Of a stretch of DNA of 64,000 nt, positions 40,077 through 47,904 are shown in pieces. A program made the position numbers and the translations under genes. Position 1 is the stretch's first letter, and the number at the start of each line of letters is the position of its first letter. Origin of the DNA: JACVRW01 sp038323835 (GTDB taxonomy: Bacteria; Actinomycetota; Thermoleophilia; Solirubrobacterales; Thermoleophilaceae); assembly GCA_038323835.1 (NCBI GenBank), contig JBBQHI010000013.1:18503-82502 (forward strand), in the 5' to 3' direction. The notes under the pieces were generated by a model. It made no database searches and was not told the DNA's origin. It was given only the letters and a program-made list of their open reading frames with translations.

Positions 40077-40915
40077 CCGATCGCCTCCATCCGCCGCTCG
40101 CGCTGCTCGAACACCGCCAACTCGGTCACACCGGCGTCCCCGAGCCACTCCACCGCGCGTTCGTACTCGTACCCGAGGTGTTCGGGCACGTGCGCGTCAC
40201 TCGACAGGGCCACCGGCCGCCCTGCCTCCAGGCACATCTCCAGGAACGCCCGGTCCGGGTAGATCTCCCCGACCGGCTTGCGCCACCCGGCCGTGGACAC
40301 CTCGACGGCCACGTCCGACTCGGCAATCCCGTCCATGGCGAGCTCGTAGAAGCGGCGCAGGTCACCGGCGGGCCTGGGCACCTCCCCTCCCCAGACCTTG
40401 ACCAGGTCGGGGTGGGCCATGATGTCGAACAGGCCGCACCGGGCCAGCTCTCCGAGCGTCTCGAAGTACCCACGCCAGACCTTCTCGGGGTCTTGCGAGC
40501 GCCAAATGTCCCAGGCCTCCCAGCCCTCGGCCCCGTGCACGTCCACGGCCTCGTCGCGCAGGAAGTGCAGCGAGCCCACCACATAGTCCCAGGGGCGCCC
40601 GTCCAGCAGGTTGGCCAGCCTGTCCTCGCGCCCGGGAAGGAAGTCCGCCTCGATGCCGAGCCGGAGGTCCGTGTCCTCGCGCACGAAGCGGGAGTAGTCG
40701 TCCAGGTCGTCCACGGCCCAGTGCCGGTACCAGGGGTGCTCCCAGACCTCGAGCGCCTGCGAGAAGCGATGGATGTGCTCGGACACGCCCAGCTCCTCGA
40801 TCCCTCGTTCGGCGGCGGTCTCCCGGTAACGCTCCGCGTTGGCCGGCGTGAAGTAGCGCTCGGCGGTGGCGTCCTCCCGGTCGGGACGGAGGTGGACGTG
40901 GTAGTCGGTCAGCAC
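40073..40915 (-). CDS. PHP-domain phosphatase, histidinol-phosphatase-like
   Basis: A 280-residue PHP-family metallohydrolase. Metal ligands are spread as expected: TDYHVHL, EHIHRF, GIEADFLPGRED, GSLHFLRD, AHPDLVKVWGG and SSDAHVPEHLG. Homologues of the HisK type remove phosphate from histidinol phosphate. No his genes are close, so the substrate is a family guess. The GTG at 40915 overlaps the ispD end by 7 bases and the gene overlaps ispF downstream, placing a PHP enzyme between two isoprenoid genes. The frame extends upstream inside ispD but is not coding there. Confidence 0.85.
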   Translation of the reverse strand: MLTDYHVHLRPDREDATAERYFTPANAERYRETAAERGIEELGVSEHIHRFSQALEVWEHPWYRHWAVDDLDDYSRFVREDTDLRLGIEADFLPGREDRLANLLDGRPWDYVVGSLHFLRDEAVDVHGAEGWEAWDIWRSQDPEKVWRGYFETLGELARCGLFDIMAHPDLVKVWGGEVPRPAGDLRRFYELAMDGIAESDVAVEVSTAGWRKPVGEIYPDRAFLEMCLEAGRPVALSSDAHVPEHLGYEYERAVEWLGDAGVTELAVFEQRERRMEAIG

Positions 40916-41547
40916 CGCGAGCGGAGTATCGCCTCGGCCATGCGCAGATCGAGATCGGTGGTGACCTTGAGGTTGTCCGGGGACGACTCCACGACCCGCA
41001 CCGTACCTCCGGCGCGCTCCACGAGCCAGGCGTCGTCGGTGGCGGCGGCCAGAACCTCGGTACCGGCGTCGAGCGCCCGCCGCAGCACGTCGGCCCGGAA
41101 GACCTGCGGGGTCTGCACCGCCCATAGACGGTCGCGCTCGAGCGTGCGCTCCACCAGCCCCGAGGGACCTGCCTCCTTCACGGTGTCGGTCACGCGGGCG
41201 GCGGCGATCGCCGCGTCGGCGCCCTCGAGGGCGTCTATGCAGCGGGCCACCAGCTCAGGGGTCACCAGCGGTCGCGCGGCGTCGTGCACCACCACCACCG
41301 TGGCCTCGGGCGCCGCGTCCAGGGCGTTGCGCACCGACTCGGAGCGCCAGTCACCTCCGCGCACGCGGTCGGGGGGTTGCTCGTGGCCTGCCGGAACCGC
41401 CACCACCACCCGCGCGCAGGCGTCGGCGAGGGCGGCCAGGCTCCAGTCGACCATGGGCCTTCCGGCACAGACGACGAACGCCTTGGGCCCGGAGGCGCCA
41501 AGGCGTTCGCCGCTGCCGCCGGCGGGAACGATCCCGACGACGGACAA
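40909..41547 (-). CDS. ispD: 2-C-methyl-D-erythritol 4-phosphate cytidylyltransferase
   Basis: A 212-residue CTP-dependent enzyme of the MEP isoprenoid route. The nucleotide site is VGIVPAGGSGERLGASGPKAF, with VVVHDAARPLV and ERDRLWAVQTPQVF later. PKAF replaces the more usual PKQF/Y. The start is a TTG, 21 bases after the carD stop, so it is probably cotranscribed with carD; no good ribosome site is visible. CarD-ispD-ispF linkage is typical of actinomycetes. Confidence 0.93.
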   Translation of the reverse strand: MSVVGIVPAGGSGERLGASGPKAFVVCAGRPMVDWSLAALADACARVVVAVPAGHEQPPDRVRGGDWRSESVRNALDAAPEATVVVVHDAARPLVTPELVARCIDALEGADAAIAAARVTDTVKEAGPSGLVERTLERDRLWAVQTPQVFRADVLRRALDAGTEVLAAATDDAWLVERAGGTVRVVESSPDNLKVTTDLDLRMAEAILRSRC

Positions 41548-41568
41548 GGAGTGCTCAGAGCGCGGCCA

Positions 41569-42147
41569 CTAGGCCGTGGCCGGCTCGCCGTTCCTGCTCG
41601 TGTGAGCGTCCGTGATGAGGGACTCGAGGTGGCTCTCCGCCTCGTCCTCCTCCATCACCAGGGCGTACATTAGCTCGGAGGCGAGGATCTTCTTCGCCCG
41701 CGTGTACATCTGCTTCTCCCCGGTGGAGAGGCCCTTCTCGGTCTCGCGGATGGCGAGGTTGCGCACCACCTCGGCGAGCTCGAACACGTCACCCGTCTTG
41801 ATCTTCTCGCGGTTGTGCTTGAAGCGCCGGTTCCAGTTCTTCGGCATCTGGCTCACGTCATCGCGAAGGACCGACAGCACCTTCTTGACGTCATCCTCAC
41901 CGATCACGCGCCGTAGACCTGCTCGGTCGGCGTTCTCGCACGGCACCATCACCGTCATGTTGTTGTGAAGGATCTGGATGGTCAGGTACTGGCGCTTCTC
42001 GCCCAGCACTTCCTTCAGCTCCTTCTTGAGGACCTTCCCCGCGCCATGGTGGGGGTAGACCACCTGGTCACCGATCTCGTAGATCGCCGGCGGGCGCTCG
42101 ATCTCGAGGTCCTCGATGATTTCCTGCTCGATGACTGCGTCGCTAAT
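41569..42147 (-). CDS. carD: CarD-family RNA polymerase-binding transcription factor (ATT start)
   Basis: A 192-residue CarD protein, which binds the RNA polymerase beta subunit and stabilises the open complex, mainly at rRNA promoters. The N-terminal RNAP-interaction domain reads YEIGDQVVYPHHGAGKV; the helical DNA-binding part has DDVKKVLSVLRDDVSQMPKNWNRRFKHNREKIKTGD. The only GTG in frame (42063) would remove the first strand of the conserved domain. Upstream the frame opens after a TAG at 42158-42156 and contains no ATG, GTG or TTG. AGGAGG sits 5 bases before an ATT at 42147, so ATT (or the adjacent ATC) is the likely start. Confidence 0.88.
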   Translation of the reverse strand: MSDAVIEQEIIEDLEIERPPAIYEIGDQVVYPHHGAGKVLKKELKEVLGEKRQYLTIQILHNNMTVMVPCENADRAGLRRVIGEDDVKKVLSVLRDDVSQMPKNWNRRFKHNREKIKTGDVFELAEVVRNLAIRETEKGLSTGEKQMYTRAKKILASELMYALVMEEDEAESHLESLITDAHTSRNGEPATA

Positions 42148-42188
42148 GATGCCCTCCTACGTATTGCGGCGTGATCGCCGCGTTCCCA

Positions 42189-43298
42189 TCACGTTTGTAG
42201 ATACCGGTCCACGAGATTGATCTCCTGCAGCCTGCGCAGGCCCTCGCGGATGTCCTTCGCACGCAGGTCTCCGACACCCTCGACTGATTCCAGCTCGGGG
42301 TCGGATGCGGCGAGGATCTCGTCAAGCCCGTTGAACTCGCTCACGATGCTGTGCACCACCATCCTCGGCAGACGCGGGATGCGCCCGAGGATCCGGTGGC
42401 CGCGAGGCGAGGCCGGGTGGTCGAGTGTGTTGAGCTTGCGGTCATAGCCGAGCAGCTCGGACAGGCGACCGAAGTCGAGAAGGTCCTGGTGCGGGAGCCG
42501 TGCGAGCGAGTCGAGCACGGAGGCGTGCGCCTCGTCGGTGGGCGAGACGATGTAGTCGCGGACGAGGGCCGACTTGTCGGCGGCCACCCCCACCATCGTC
42601 TCCTCGAGCTGCATCTCGATCAGGCGGCCCTCCGCGCCGAGCTCCACGATGTAGCGCTCGATCTCCACCGCCATGCGCGTGACCAGCTCCGCGCGCTGGA
42701 GCACGGTGAGCACGTCGTGCAACGTCACGCCGCCCTCGAACTCGAGCGCGGTGAGGCGGGTGGACACCTGGTCCAGCCGGCTGCGGTACTTGTCGAGGGT
42801 GGCCAGGGCCTGGTTGGCCTTGGCCAGCACCACCGGGATGTCCTCGAGGATGTACTTCGCGCCGTCGAGGTAGAGCGACACCACGCCCCGGCCCGCCGAG
42901 ATGGCGATCACGAGGGCGTCGGTCTGCTTCGAGACGCGCTCGGCCGTGCGGTGCCTCGTGCCCGTCTCGAGCGAGAGGATCGTGGGATCGGGCATCAGCT
43001 GCACGTTGGCCCACAGAATCTTGGTGCTGTTGGCCGCCAGCATGATCGCCCCGTCCATCTTGGCCAGCTGGTAGAGCAGCGCGGGCGTGTAGTCCACGTC
43101 CAGGCGCACCCCGCCGGAGAGGAGAAAGCCGAGCTCCTCGGACTCCCCGATACAGATCAGGGCGCCCGTGCGAGCGGGAACGATGTTGTCCAGGCCCTCC
43201 CTTACCGCGGTGCCCGGCGCCACCATCTCGAGTGCGCGAACCAGCCTTGGCTCTTGCCGGGCTTCGAACTCTGCAACTTCATCCCCGGCAAACGGCAT
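42189..43298 (-). CDS. disA: DNA integrity scanning diadenylate cyclase
   Basis: A 369-residue octameric protein that scans DNA and makes cyclic di-AMP from two ATP. The cyclase domain has KMDGAIMLAANSTKILWANVQLMPD and the catalytic TGTRHRTAERV. A helical spine and a C-terminal helix-hairpin-helix region (SPRGHRILGRIPRLPRMVV, VEGVGDLRAKDIREGLRRL) bind branched DNA. It is encoded between radA and carD, a conserved order in actinomycetes and Firmicutes; RadA restrains DisA in known systems. TAGAAT lies 8 bases before the ATG. Confidence 0.96.
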   Translation of the reverse strand: MPFAGDEVAEFEARQEPRLVRALEMVAPGTAVREGLDNIVPARTGALICIGESEELGFLLSGGVRLDVDYTPALLYQLAKMDGAIMLAANSTKILWANVQLMPDPTILSLETGTRHRTAERVSKQTDALVIAISAGRGVVSLYLDGAKYILEDIPVVLAKANQALATLDKYRSRLDQVSTRLTALEFEGGVTLHDVLTVLQRAELVTRMAVEIERYIVELGAEGRLIEMQLEETMVGVAADKSALVRDYIVSPTDEAHASVLDSLARLPHQDLLDFGRLSELLGYDRKLNTLDHPASPRGHRILGRIPRLPRMVVHSIVSEFNGLDEILAASDPELESVEGVGDLRAKDIREGLRRLQEINLVDRYLQT

Positions 43299-43306
43299 GA
43301 CCCCTA

Positions 43307-43312
43307 ATTCTA
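43307..43312 (-). promoter_or_regulatory. -10 box (TAGAAT), leaderless start
   Basis: On the minus strand, TAGAAT ends 8 bases before the disA ATG at 43298. Confidence 0.55.
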
Positions 43313-43404
43313 CGCGATCGGCCGTTTTCGTGCGGCGTTTTGGGCTCTAGGCAGCCTTTTTCAATGCCTGACACGTTTTGCGGCGGTCCGATGCCGCAGG
43401 GGCT

Positions 43405-43436
43405 GGGGAGGAGCGCAGCCGGATCGGTGATCCGGG
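43405..43436 (+). repeat. Dispersed palindromic repeat, copy H (right end missing)
   Basis: GGGGAGGAGCGCAG, stem CCGGATC-GGT-GATCCGG, then the GAGCACC flank is lost just before the radA stop. The stem again varies in a paired way. Confidence 0.7.
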
Positions 43437-43442
43437 GATTGC

Positions 43443-44777
43443 TCAGGCTGCCCTCGCCGCCTGCCCGCCCCGAAGCGCCGCGTTGAGGGTGCCTAGTGCC
43501 GGGCCGGGGTGCAGCACGTGCGTGAGTCCGAACTTGCGCGCCTCGGCCAGCCGGCGGTCCGCGTGGGCCACCTGGCGAAGCTCTCCCGTGAGGCCGAGCT
43601 CCCCGAATGCCGCGGTGGGCTGCTCTCCGTCCGCGGCCACTCCGCGAGACGCCGAGGCCAGGGCCAGGGCGATCGCGAGGTCGGCGCCCGGCTCGTCCAC
43701 GCGCACACCGCCGGCGATCGACACGAACACGTCGTTGCCGCCGAGGCGCACGTTGCCGTGCCGGGACAGCACGGCCAGTATCAGCGCCAGGCGGTTGCGG
43801 TCCACGCCGTTGGCCACGCGCCGGGGCTGGGCTAGCTCGCTGGGCGCCACCAGCGCCTGGACCTCCACCAGCAGCGGGCGGGACCCCTCCATGGCGCACA
43901 GCACGGTGGAGCCCGGCGCGCGGGTGGCCTCGGCCATGAAGCGAGCCGACGCGTCCTCGACCTCCACGAGGCCGCTGTCGCGCATCTCGAACACGCCCAC
44001 CTCGCTCGTGGAACCGAACCGGTTCTTGAGCGCCCGCACGGTTCGGTAAGAGCGCTCGCGCTCGCCCTCGAAGCTGAGCACACAGTCCACGAGGTGCTCC
44101 AGCACGCGCGGGCCGGCGATGGCACCCTCCTTGGTCACGTGGCCCACGAGGATCACCGCCACGCCGCGTTCCTTGGCCACGCGCATCAGCCTGCCGGCCA
44201 CCTCGCGAACCTGGCCGACGGAACCCGCCGCTCCACTCAGGCCGGGATCGTTCAGCACCTGCACCGAGTCGATTACGCACACGTCCGGGCGCTCGGCCTC
44301 AATGGTGGCCACCACCGTGTCCAGGTCGGTCTCCGCGACGATCGGGACGCCGAGTGCCCGCGGGCCGAGGCGCTGCGCCCTGAGCTTCACCTGCGCCGCC
44401 GACTCCTCGCCCGACACGTAGAGCGTGGGCCGGCCGGCCGACGCCACGTTCCCGAGCGCCGCGCAGGTGAGCGTGGACTTGCCGATCCCGGGTGAGCCGC
44501 CGAGCAGCACCATCGATCCGGGCACGATCCCGCCGCCCAGGACGCGATCGAGCTCGCCGATCCCGGTGGTGATGCGGTCCACGGCGCTGGCCTCCACCTC
44601 GGCCAGCCTCACCGGGCGCAGGGCCCGGCTCGACCGCTTGCCCGCGCCCGCGGGCGCGGCGGCCCGGTGCTCCTCGACGAAGGTGTTCCACTCGCCGCAG
44701 CCGGGGCAGCGGCCGTGCCACTTCGGGCTCTCGTGCCCACAGGCCGAGCAGGCGAAGAGGGTGCTCGAGCGGGCCAT
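43443..44777 (-). CDS. radA: DNA repair protein RadA (branch-migration ATPase)
   Basis: A 444-residue RadA/Sms protein that drives D-loop branch migration in recombination. It has an N-terminal four-cysteine zinc finger (CSACGHESPKWHGRCPGCGEW), Walker A GGSPGIGKST, the RadA motif KNRFGSTSE, and a Lon-like C-terminal domain (NDVFVSIAGGVRVDEPGADLAIALALASA). A TAGCCT box 6 bases before the ATG suggests a leaderless message. It lies upstream of disA on the same strand with a repeat copy between them. Confidence 0.96.
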   Translation of the reverse strand: MARSSTLFACSACGHESPKWHGRCPGCGEWNTFVEEHRAAAPAGAGKRSSRALRPVRLAEVEASAVDRITTGIGELDRVLGGGIVPGSMVLLGGSPGIGKSTLTCAALGNVASAGRPTLYVSGEESAAQVKLRAQRLGPRALGVPIVAETDLDTVVATIEAERPDVCVIDSVQVLNDPGLSGAAGSVGQVREVAGRLMRVAKERGVAVILVGHVTKEGAIAGPRVLEHLVDCVLSFEGERERSYRTVRALKNRFGSTSEVGVFEMRDSGLVEVEDASARFMAEATRAPGSTVLCAMEGSRPLLVEVQALVAPSELAQPRRVANGVDRNRLALILAVLSRHGNVRLGGNDVFVSIAGGVRVDEPGADLAIALALASASRGVAADGEQPTAAFGELGLTGELRQVAHADRRLAEARKFGLTHVLHPGPALGTLNAALRGGQAARAA

Positions 44778-44783
44778 GCAGCG

Positions 44784-44789
44784 AGGCTA
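44784..44789 (-). promoter_or_regulatory. -10 box (TAGCCT), leaderless start
   Basis: On the minus strand, TAGCCT ends 6 bases before the radA ATG at 44777. Confidence 0.55.
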
Positions 44790-44853
44790 GGCGCGAGGGT
44801 GGACGGCTTCACCCCCCTCCCTGTGACGGTGTGGTGCGGTGCTCCGGCCCGCG

Positions 44854-44892
44854 GCGAGGAGCGCAGCTTGATCGCCGATCGAGCGAGCACCC
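44854..44892 (+). repeat. Dispersed palindromic repeat, copy I1
   Basis: Forward copy GCGAGGAGCGCA, stem GCTTGATC-GCC-GATCGAGC (one wobble-type mismatch), GAGCACC. It lies in the gap between divergent radA and the exonuclease fusion gene. Confidence 0.75.
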
Positions 44893-44902
44893 CAGCCAGG
44901 CA

Positions 44903-44928
44903 CTCCCGATCGGGCCTCCGCTCCTCCC
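44903..44928 (-). repeat. Dispersed palindromic repeat, copy I2 (partial)
   Basis: Reverse partial copy: CCCGATCGGGC followed by CTCCGCTCCTCCC. The three-base loop is gone, leaving a perfect palindrome. It begins ten bases after I1. Confidence 0.6.
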
Positions 44929-44976
44929 TGCAAGACCACCTTCCATCCGTCCGCCGGCGTAGATTGCATCGGCTCG

Positions 44977-46620
44977 GTGGAGCTGCTCGAGCAACCAATC
45001 GCAGGCACGGAGTTCGTGGCGCTCGACACCGAGACCAACGGGCTCGGCGGCGACCTCTGCGAGATCACCGAGGTGGGGGCCGTGCTGGTCGGCGGGGGCG
45101 AGCTGCACGAGACCTTCGACTCGCTCGTGCGCCCGGAGCGTCCGCTGTCCAGGGGCATCCAGCGCTTCACGGGCATCACGCAGGGGATGGTGGACGGCGC
45201 CCCCTCGCTGGACGAGGTCCTGCCCGAGATCGCCGCGCTCCTCGAGGGGCGGGTGCTGGTGGCGCACAGCGCCCGTTTCGACACGCGCGTCCTGCGCCAG
45301 GCGTTCGAGCGCGCCGGCCTCGACTGGCCCGGCCCGCCGGCCCTGTGCACGGTCGCCCTGGCCCGGCGCTTCGCCCCCCTGGCACGCAAGCGCGGGCTGG
45401 CACAGCTGGCCGACGCGCTCGGCATCGAGGTGCACGAGGTGCACCGCGCATTGCCGGACGCCCTCACCTGTGCGCGCGTGTTCTGCGCCCTCTTCCCCCG
45501 GCTGTGCGCGAACGCGGTGACCGTCGGCGAGGCCCTGGACATGCTCCGCTCGCGCCGCCGCGCGCGCAAGACCGAGCCCGGGGAGGCCATCCCCAGGTCC
45601 GAGCGCCCCGACCTCTCGACGCTGCCCGACGACCCCGGCGTGTACGTGTTCCGCGACGACCGCGGCCGCCCGCTTTACGTGGGCAAGTCGGTGTCGCTCC
45701 GCTCCCGGGCACGTGCGCATTTCTGCGCCCCCGCGGGCTGGACCGAGAGGGCCGAGGTGGTGGACTACCGCCCCACCAACTCGGAGCTGGGCGCGCTCGT
45801 GCTGGAGAACCGGCTGATCAAGAAATGGCAGCCGGCGGGCAACCGCAAGCTCAAGCGCACCGACCGCCACGTGTTCCTGCGATGTCGTCTCGATATTCCC
45901 TACCCGGTGCTGGAGGTGGCCGCGGAACCCGCCGTGGGGAACGCCGTGAACGTGGGTCCGCTGGGCAGCCGGGCGCTGGCCGGGGAGCTGGCCGACCAGC
46001 TCACGTCGCTCTACCGGCTGCGCCACTGCGGCCGGTCCCTGAAGCTGCGCGAGCATCGCTCAGCCTACGGGCAGATGGGCCGCTGCGTATCCCCCTGCCT
46101 CGGCGACCTGGACCCGAACGCCTATCGCCGCCAGCTCGATGCGGCGCTGGCCCACTTCGAGGGCGCGGAGCCCGGCCAGGAGCTGCTCGGCGAGATCGAC
46201 CGCCGCATCGAGGAGGCCTCCGCCGGCAGGCGCTACGAGCGCGCCGCCGCCCTGCTGCGCAGGCGGGGCCGTCTGGCCTGGGTGCTGGAGCGGCTCGAGG
46301 GGATCCTACGCGCCACCCACTCGGCGCCGCGATTGATGCTGGTGAGGCATCCGGTGAAACCCCGCTTCGACGCCTTCTGGATCGTGCGCGGGCGGCTGGC
46401 CGACTGGGGGCCGCTGCCCGGCCACACCGAGCTCGTGGACCGCACCCAGGCGGCGGTGGAGCGGACCCGCTCGGCGCGTGGGCCCGTGCCGGCGGACGAG
46501 GTGGACGAGCTGCGGATCGTGTGGGGCTGGCTGGCCGAGCACGGGCCCGCCGAGCTGCCGCTCGATCCCGCGCCGGCTCCCGACGCGCTTCAGCGCTTCG
46601 TGGCGGGCGCGGCGGTGTAG
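44977..46620 (+). CDS. DEDDh exonuclease fused to a UvrC/Cho-like GIY-YIG nuclease
   Basis: A 547-residue nuclease fusion. Residues 1-175 form a DnaQ/epsilon-type 3'-5' exonuclease: VALDTETNG (Exo I), LVAHSARFDTRVL (Exo II) and VHRALPDALTCARVF (Exo III, DEDDh His). From about residue 210 a GIY-YIG domain follows (PGVYVFRDDRGRPLYVGKSVSLRSRARAHF), with the NSELGALVLENRLIKKWQP helix and a UvrC-like region with GRCVSPCLG. It resembles E. coli Cho, a UvrABC back-up incision nuclease. The same architecture is common in actinomycetes. It probably acts in excision repair. Confidence 0.9.
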   Translation: MELLEQPIAGTEFVALDTETNGLGGDLCEITEVGAVLVGGGELHETFDSLVRPERPLSRGIQRFTGITQGMVDGAPSLDEVLPEIAALLEGRVLVAHSARFDTRVLRQAFERAGLDWPGPPALCTVALARRFAPLARKRGLAQLADALGIEVHEVHRALPDALTCARVFCALFPRLCANAVTVGEALDMLRSRRRARKTEPGEAIPRSERPDLSTLPDDPGVYVFRDDRGRPLYVGKSVSLRSRARAHFCAPAGWTERAEVVDYRPTNSELGALVLENRLIKKWQPAGNRKLKRTDRHVFLRCRLDIPYPVLEVAAEPAVGNAVNVGPLGSRALAGELADQLTSLYRLRHCGRSLKLREHRSAYGQMGRCVSPCLGDLDPNAYRRQLDAALAHFEGAEPGQELLGEIDRRIEEASAGRRYERAAALLRRRGRLAWVLERLEGILRATHSAPRLMLVRHPVKPRFDAFWIVRGRLADWGPLPGHTELVDRTQAAVERTRSARGPVPADEVDELRIVWGWLAEHGPAELPLDPAPAPDALQRFVAGAAV

Positions 46621-46657
46621 CCGAGCGGCCCCAGGGGCAGAATCAGCAGCGAGAATC

Positions 46658-47107
46658 GTGAGCGTCTCCGCGGGCCATGAGAACAACCTGCGCCTGCTGC
46701 GCGCCCGTGACGCGATGGACCGCAGCTACGCCGACGCCCTCGACATCGACGCGCTCGCGGCCTCGGTGCACCTGTCCCGGGCCCACTTCATCCGCAGCTT
46801 TCGCGTGACCTTCGGCGAGACGCCGCACCGCTACCTGCAGCGCAGGCGGCTCGAGCGCGCGATGACCCTCCTGCGCGAGACGGACCGGCCGGTGACCGAG
46901 ATCTGCCTGGACGTGGGCTTCTCCAGCCTCGGGACCTTCAGCCGCACATTCCGCGAGATCGTGGGCATCCCGCCCCGTGCCTACCGAGAGCGAGAGCAGG
47001 CGGCGCCGAGGGCGGCGATACGCGCGGGGGTGCCGGGCTGCATGGCGGCGATCTGGGACCGCCCATCGAGCACTTTCGGAGAAGACTTGCTGCGCGCGCC
47101 GGGCTAG
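46658..47107 (+). CDS. AraC-family transcriptional regulator, DNA-binding domain only
   Basis: A 149-residue protein almost entirely made of the double helix-turn-helix of AraC/XylS regulators: DIDALAASVHLSRAHFIRSFRVTFGETPHRYLQRRRLERAM and PVTEICLDVGFSSLGTFSRTFREIVGIPPRAYR. It lacks a ligand-binding domain. A C-terminal 35-residue tail could contact a partner. The gene starts with GTG, 38 bases after the fusion nuclease, and is followed 9 bases later by a VOC protein gene that may be its target or cofactor. Confidence 0.87.
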   Translation: MSVSAGHENNLRLLRARDAMDRSYADALDIDALAASVHLSRAHFIRSFRVTFGETPHRYLQRRRLERAMTLLRETDRPVTEICLDVGFSSLGTFSRTFREIVGIPPRAYREREQAAPRAAIRAGVPGCMAAIWDRPSSTFGEDLLRAPG

Positions 47108-47110
47108 GTT
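47105..47110 (+). promoter_or_regulatory. -10 box (TAGGTT), leaderless start
   Basis: TAGGTT ends 6 bases before the ATG at 47117 and overlaps the stop codon of the AraC-type gene, so the VOC gene may also be transcribed alone. Confidence 0.5.
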
Positions 47111-47116
47111 GACCCC

Positions 47117-47530
47117 ATGTTCAACGCACTCACACATTCACACCTCTACGTGCTCGACCAGGACGAGGCACTGGACTTCTACGTCGGGAAGCTCGGCCTC
47201 GAGGTGAACGGCGACGTGGACCTCGAGTTCATGCGCTGGCTCACCGTGAACGTCCCCGGCGACCCGAACCGGGAGATCCTGCTCGAGGTTCCCGGCCCCC
47301 CGGCGATGGACGAGGACACCGCCGCCCAGGTGCGCGAGCTGCTCGGCAAGGGCGCGGTGGGAATGGCGATCTTCACCACCGAGGACTGCCGCGCCACCTA
47401 CGAGGACCTGCGTGACAAGGGAGTGGAGATCACACAGAAGCCCGTCGAGCGCTTCTACGGCATCGACTGCGCCATCCGCGATCCGTGGGGGAACCACATC
47501 CGCATCACCGAGCCCGCCGAGAATCCGTAG
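47117..47530 (+). CDS. VOC-family (glyoxalase/bleomycin resistance fold) protein
   Basis: A 137-residue vicinal-oxygen-chelate protein. Metal-ligand-like His and Glu positions are in LTHSHLYVLDQDEALDFYVGKLGLE, EILLEVPGPP and NHIRITEPA at the end; GKGAVGMAIFTTEDCRATYEDLRDKGVEI marks the second beta-alpha-beta module. Homologues include glyoxalase I, dioxygenases and antibiotic binders, so the reaction is not assigned. It lies 9 bases after the AraC-type regulator. Confidence 0.85.
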   Translation: MFNALTHSHLYVLDQDEALDFYVGKLGLEVNGDVDLEFMRWLTVNVPGDPNREILLEVPGPPAMDEDTAAQVRELLGKGAVGMAIFTTEDCRATYEDLRDKGVEITQKPVERFYGIDCAIRDPWGNHIRITEPAENP

Positions 47531-47620
47531 TCCGGTGCTCGCCCGAGGACCTGACTGCGGTGCTCGCCCGATCACCGATCGGGCTCCGCTCCTCGCCGCC
47601 CCGGGCTGCGCTCCTCCTAG
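47531..47620 (-). repeat. Dispersed palindromic repeat, copy J1 interrupted by copy J2
   Basis: Outer reverse copy: left arm TCCGGTGCTCGCCCGAGG at 47531-47548, right arm CCCCGGGCTGCGCTCCTCC at 47599-47617. A second complete copy (J2) lies between them. Confidence 0.7.
47556..47597 (-). repeat. Dispersed palindromic repeat, copy J2 (nested)
   Basis: Complete reverse copy, TGCGGTGCTC, stem GCCCGATC-ACC-GATCGGGC, TCCGCTCCTCG, inside the loop region of J1. Confidence 0.8.
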
Positions 47621-47630
47621 CACGTGCCGG

Positions 47631-47858
47631 TTAGTCGTCGTTCGGGGCGGCCAGCGCTCGCTCGGCCGCCTCGAACCCGATCCTGGAGTGGGTCTTGTCG
47701 CAGAACGGCTTCGTGGTCGACGCTCCGCAGCGGCAGAGCACGATCGGCTTGCCGTCGTCGCCGAGGTCGTACTCGCTGCCGTCGGCGTCGATCAGGCGAA
47801 TCGGCCCCGTGACCTTGTAGGGCCCGCTGTCGCGGACCTTGATCTCCACCCTTTCCAT
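47631..47858 (-). CDS. CDGSH iron-sulfur domain protein
   Basis: A 75-residue protein with one CDGSH [2Fe-2S] site: Cys42, Cys44, Cys53 and His57 in CRCGASTTKPFCDKTH. The usual CDG is CDK here, but all four ligands remain. The N-terminal 40 residues are a small beta domain (GPIRLIDADGSEYDLGDDGKPIVL). Bacterial members are thought to act in electron transfer or redox sensing. The ATG is preceded by TAGGGT at 7 bases. Confidence 0.9.
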   Translation of the reverse strand: MERVEIKVRDSGPYKVTGPIRLIDADGSEYDLGDDGKPIVLCRCGASTTKPFCDKTHSRIGFEAAERALAAPNDD

Positions 47859-47865
47859 TGGACGG

Positions 47866-47871
47866 ACCCTA
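47866..47871 (-). promoter_or_regulatory. -10 box (TAGGGT), leaderless start
   Basis: On the minus strand, TAGGGT ends 7 bases before the ATG at 47858. Confidence 0.5.
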
Positions 47872-47904
47872 CGCCCCGCCGCACGCCGTCATCCTTCACG
47901 GGCC

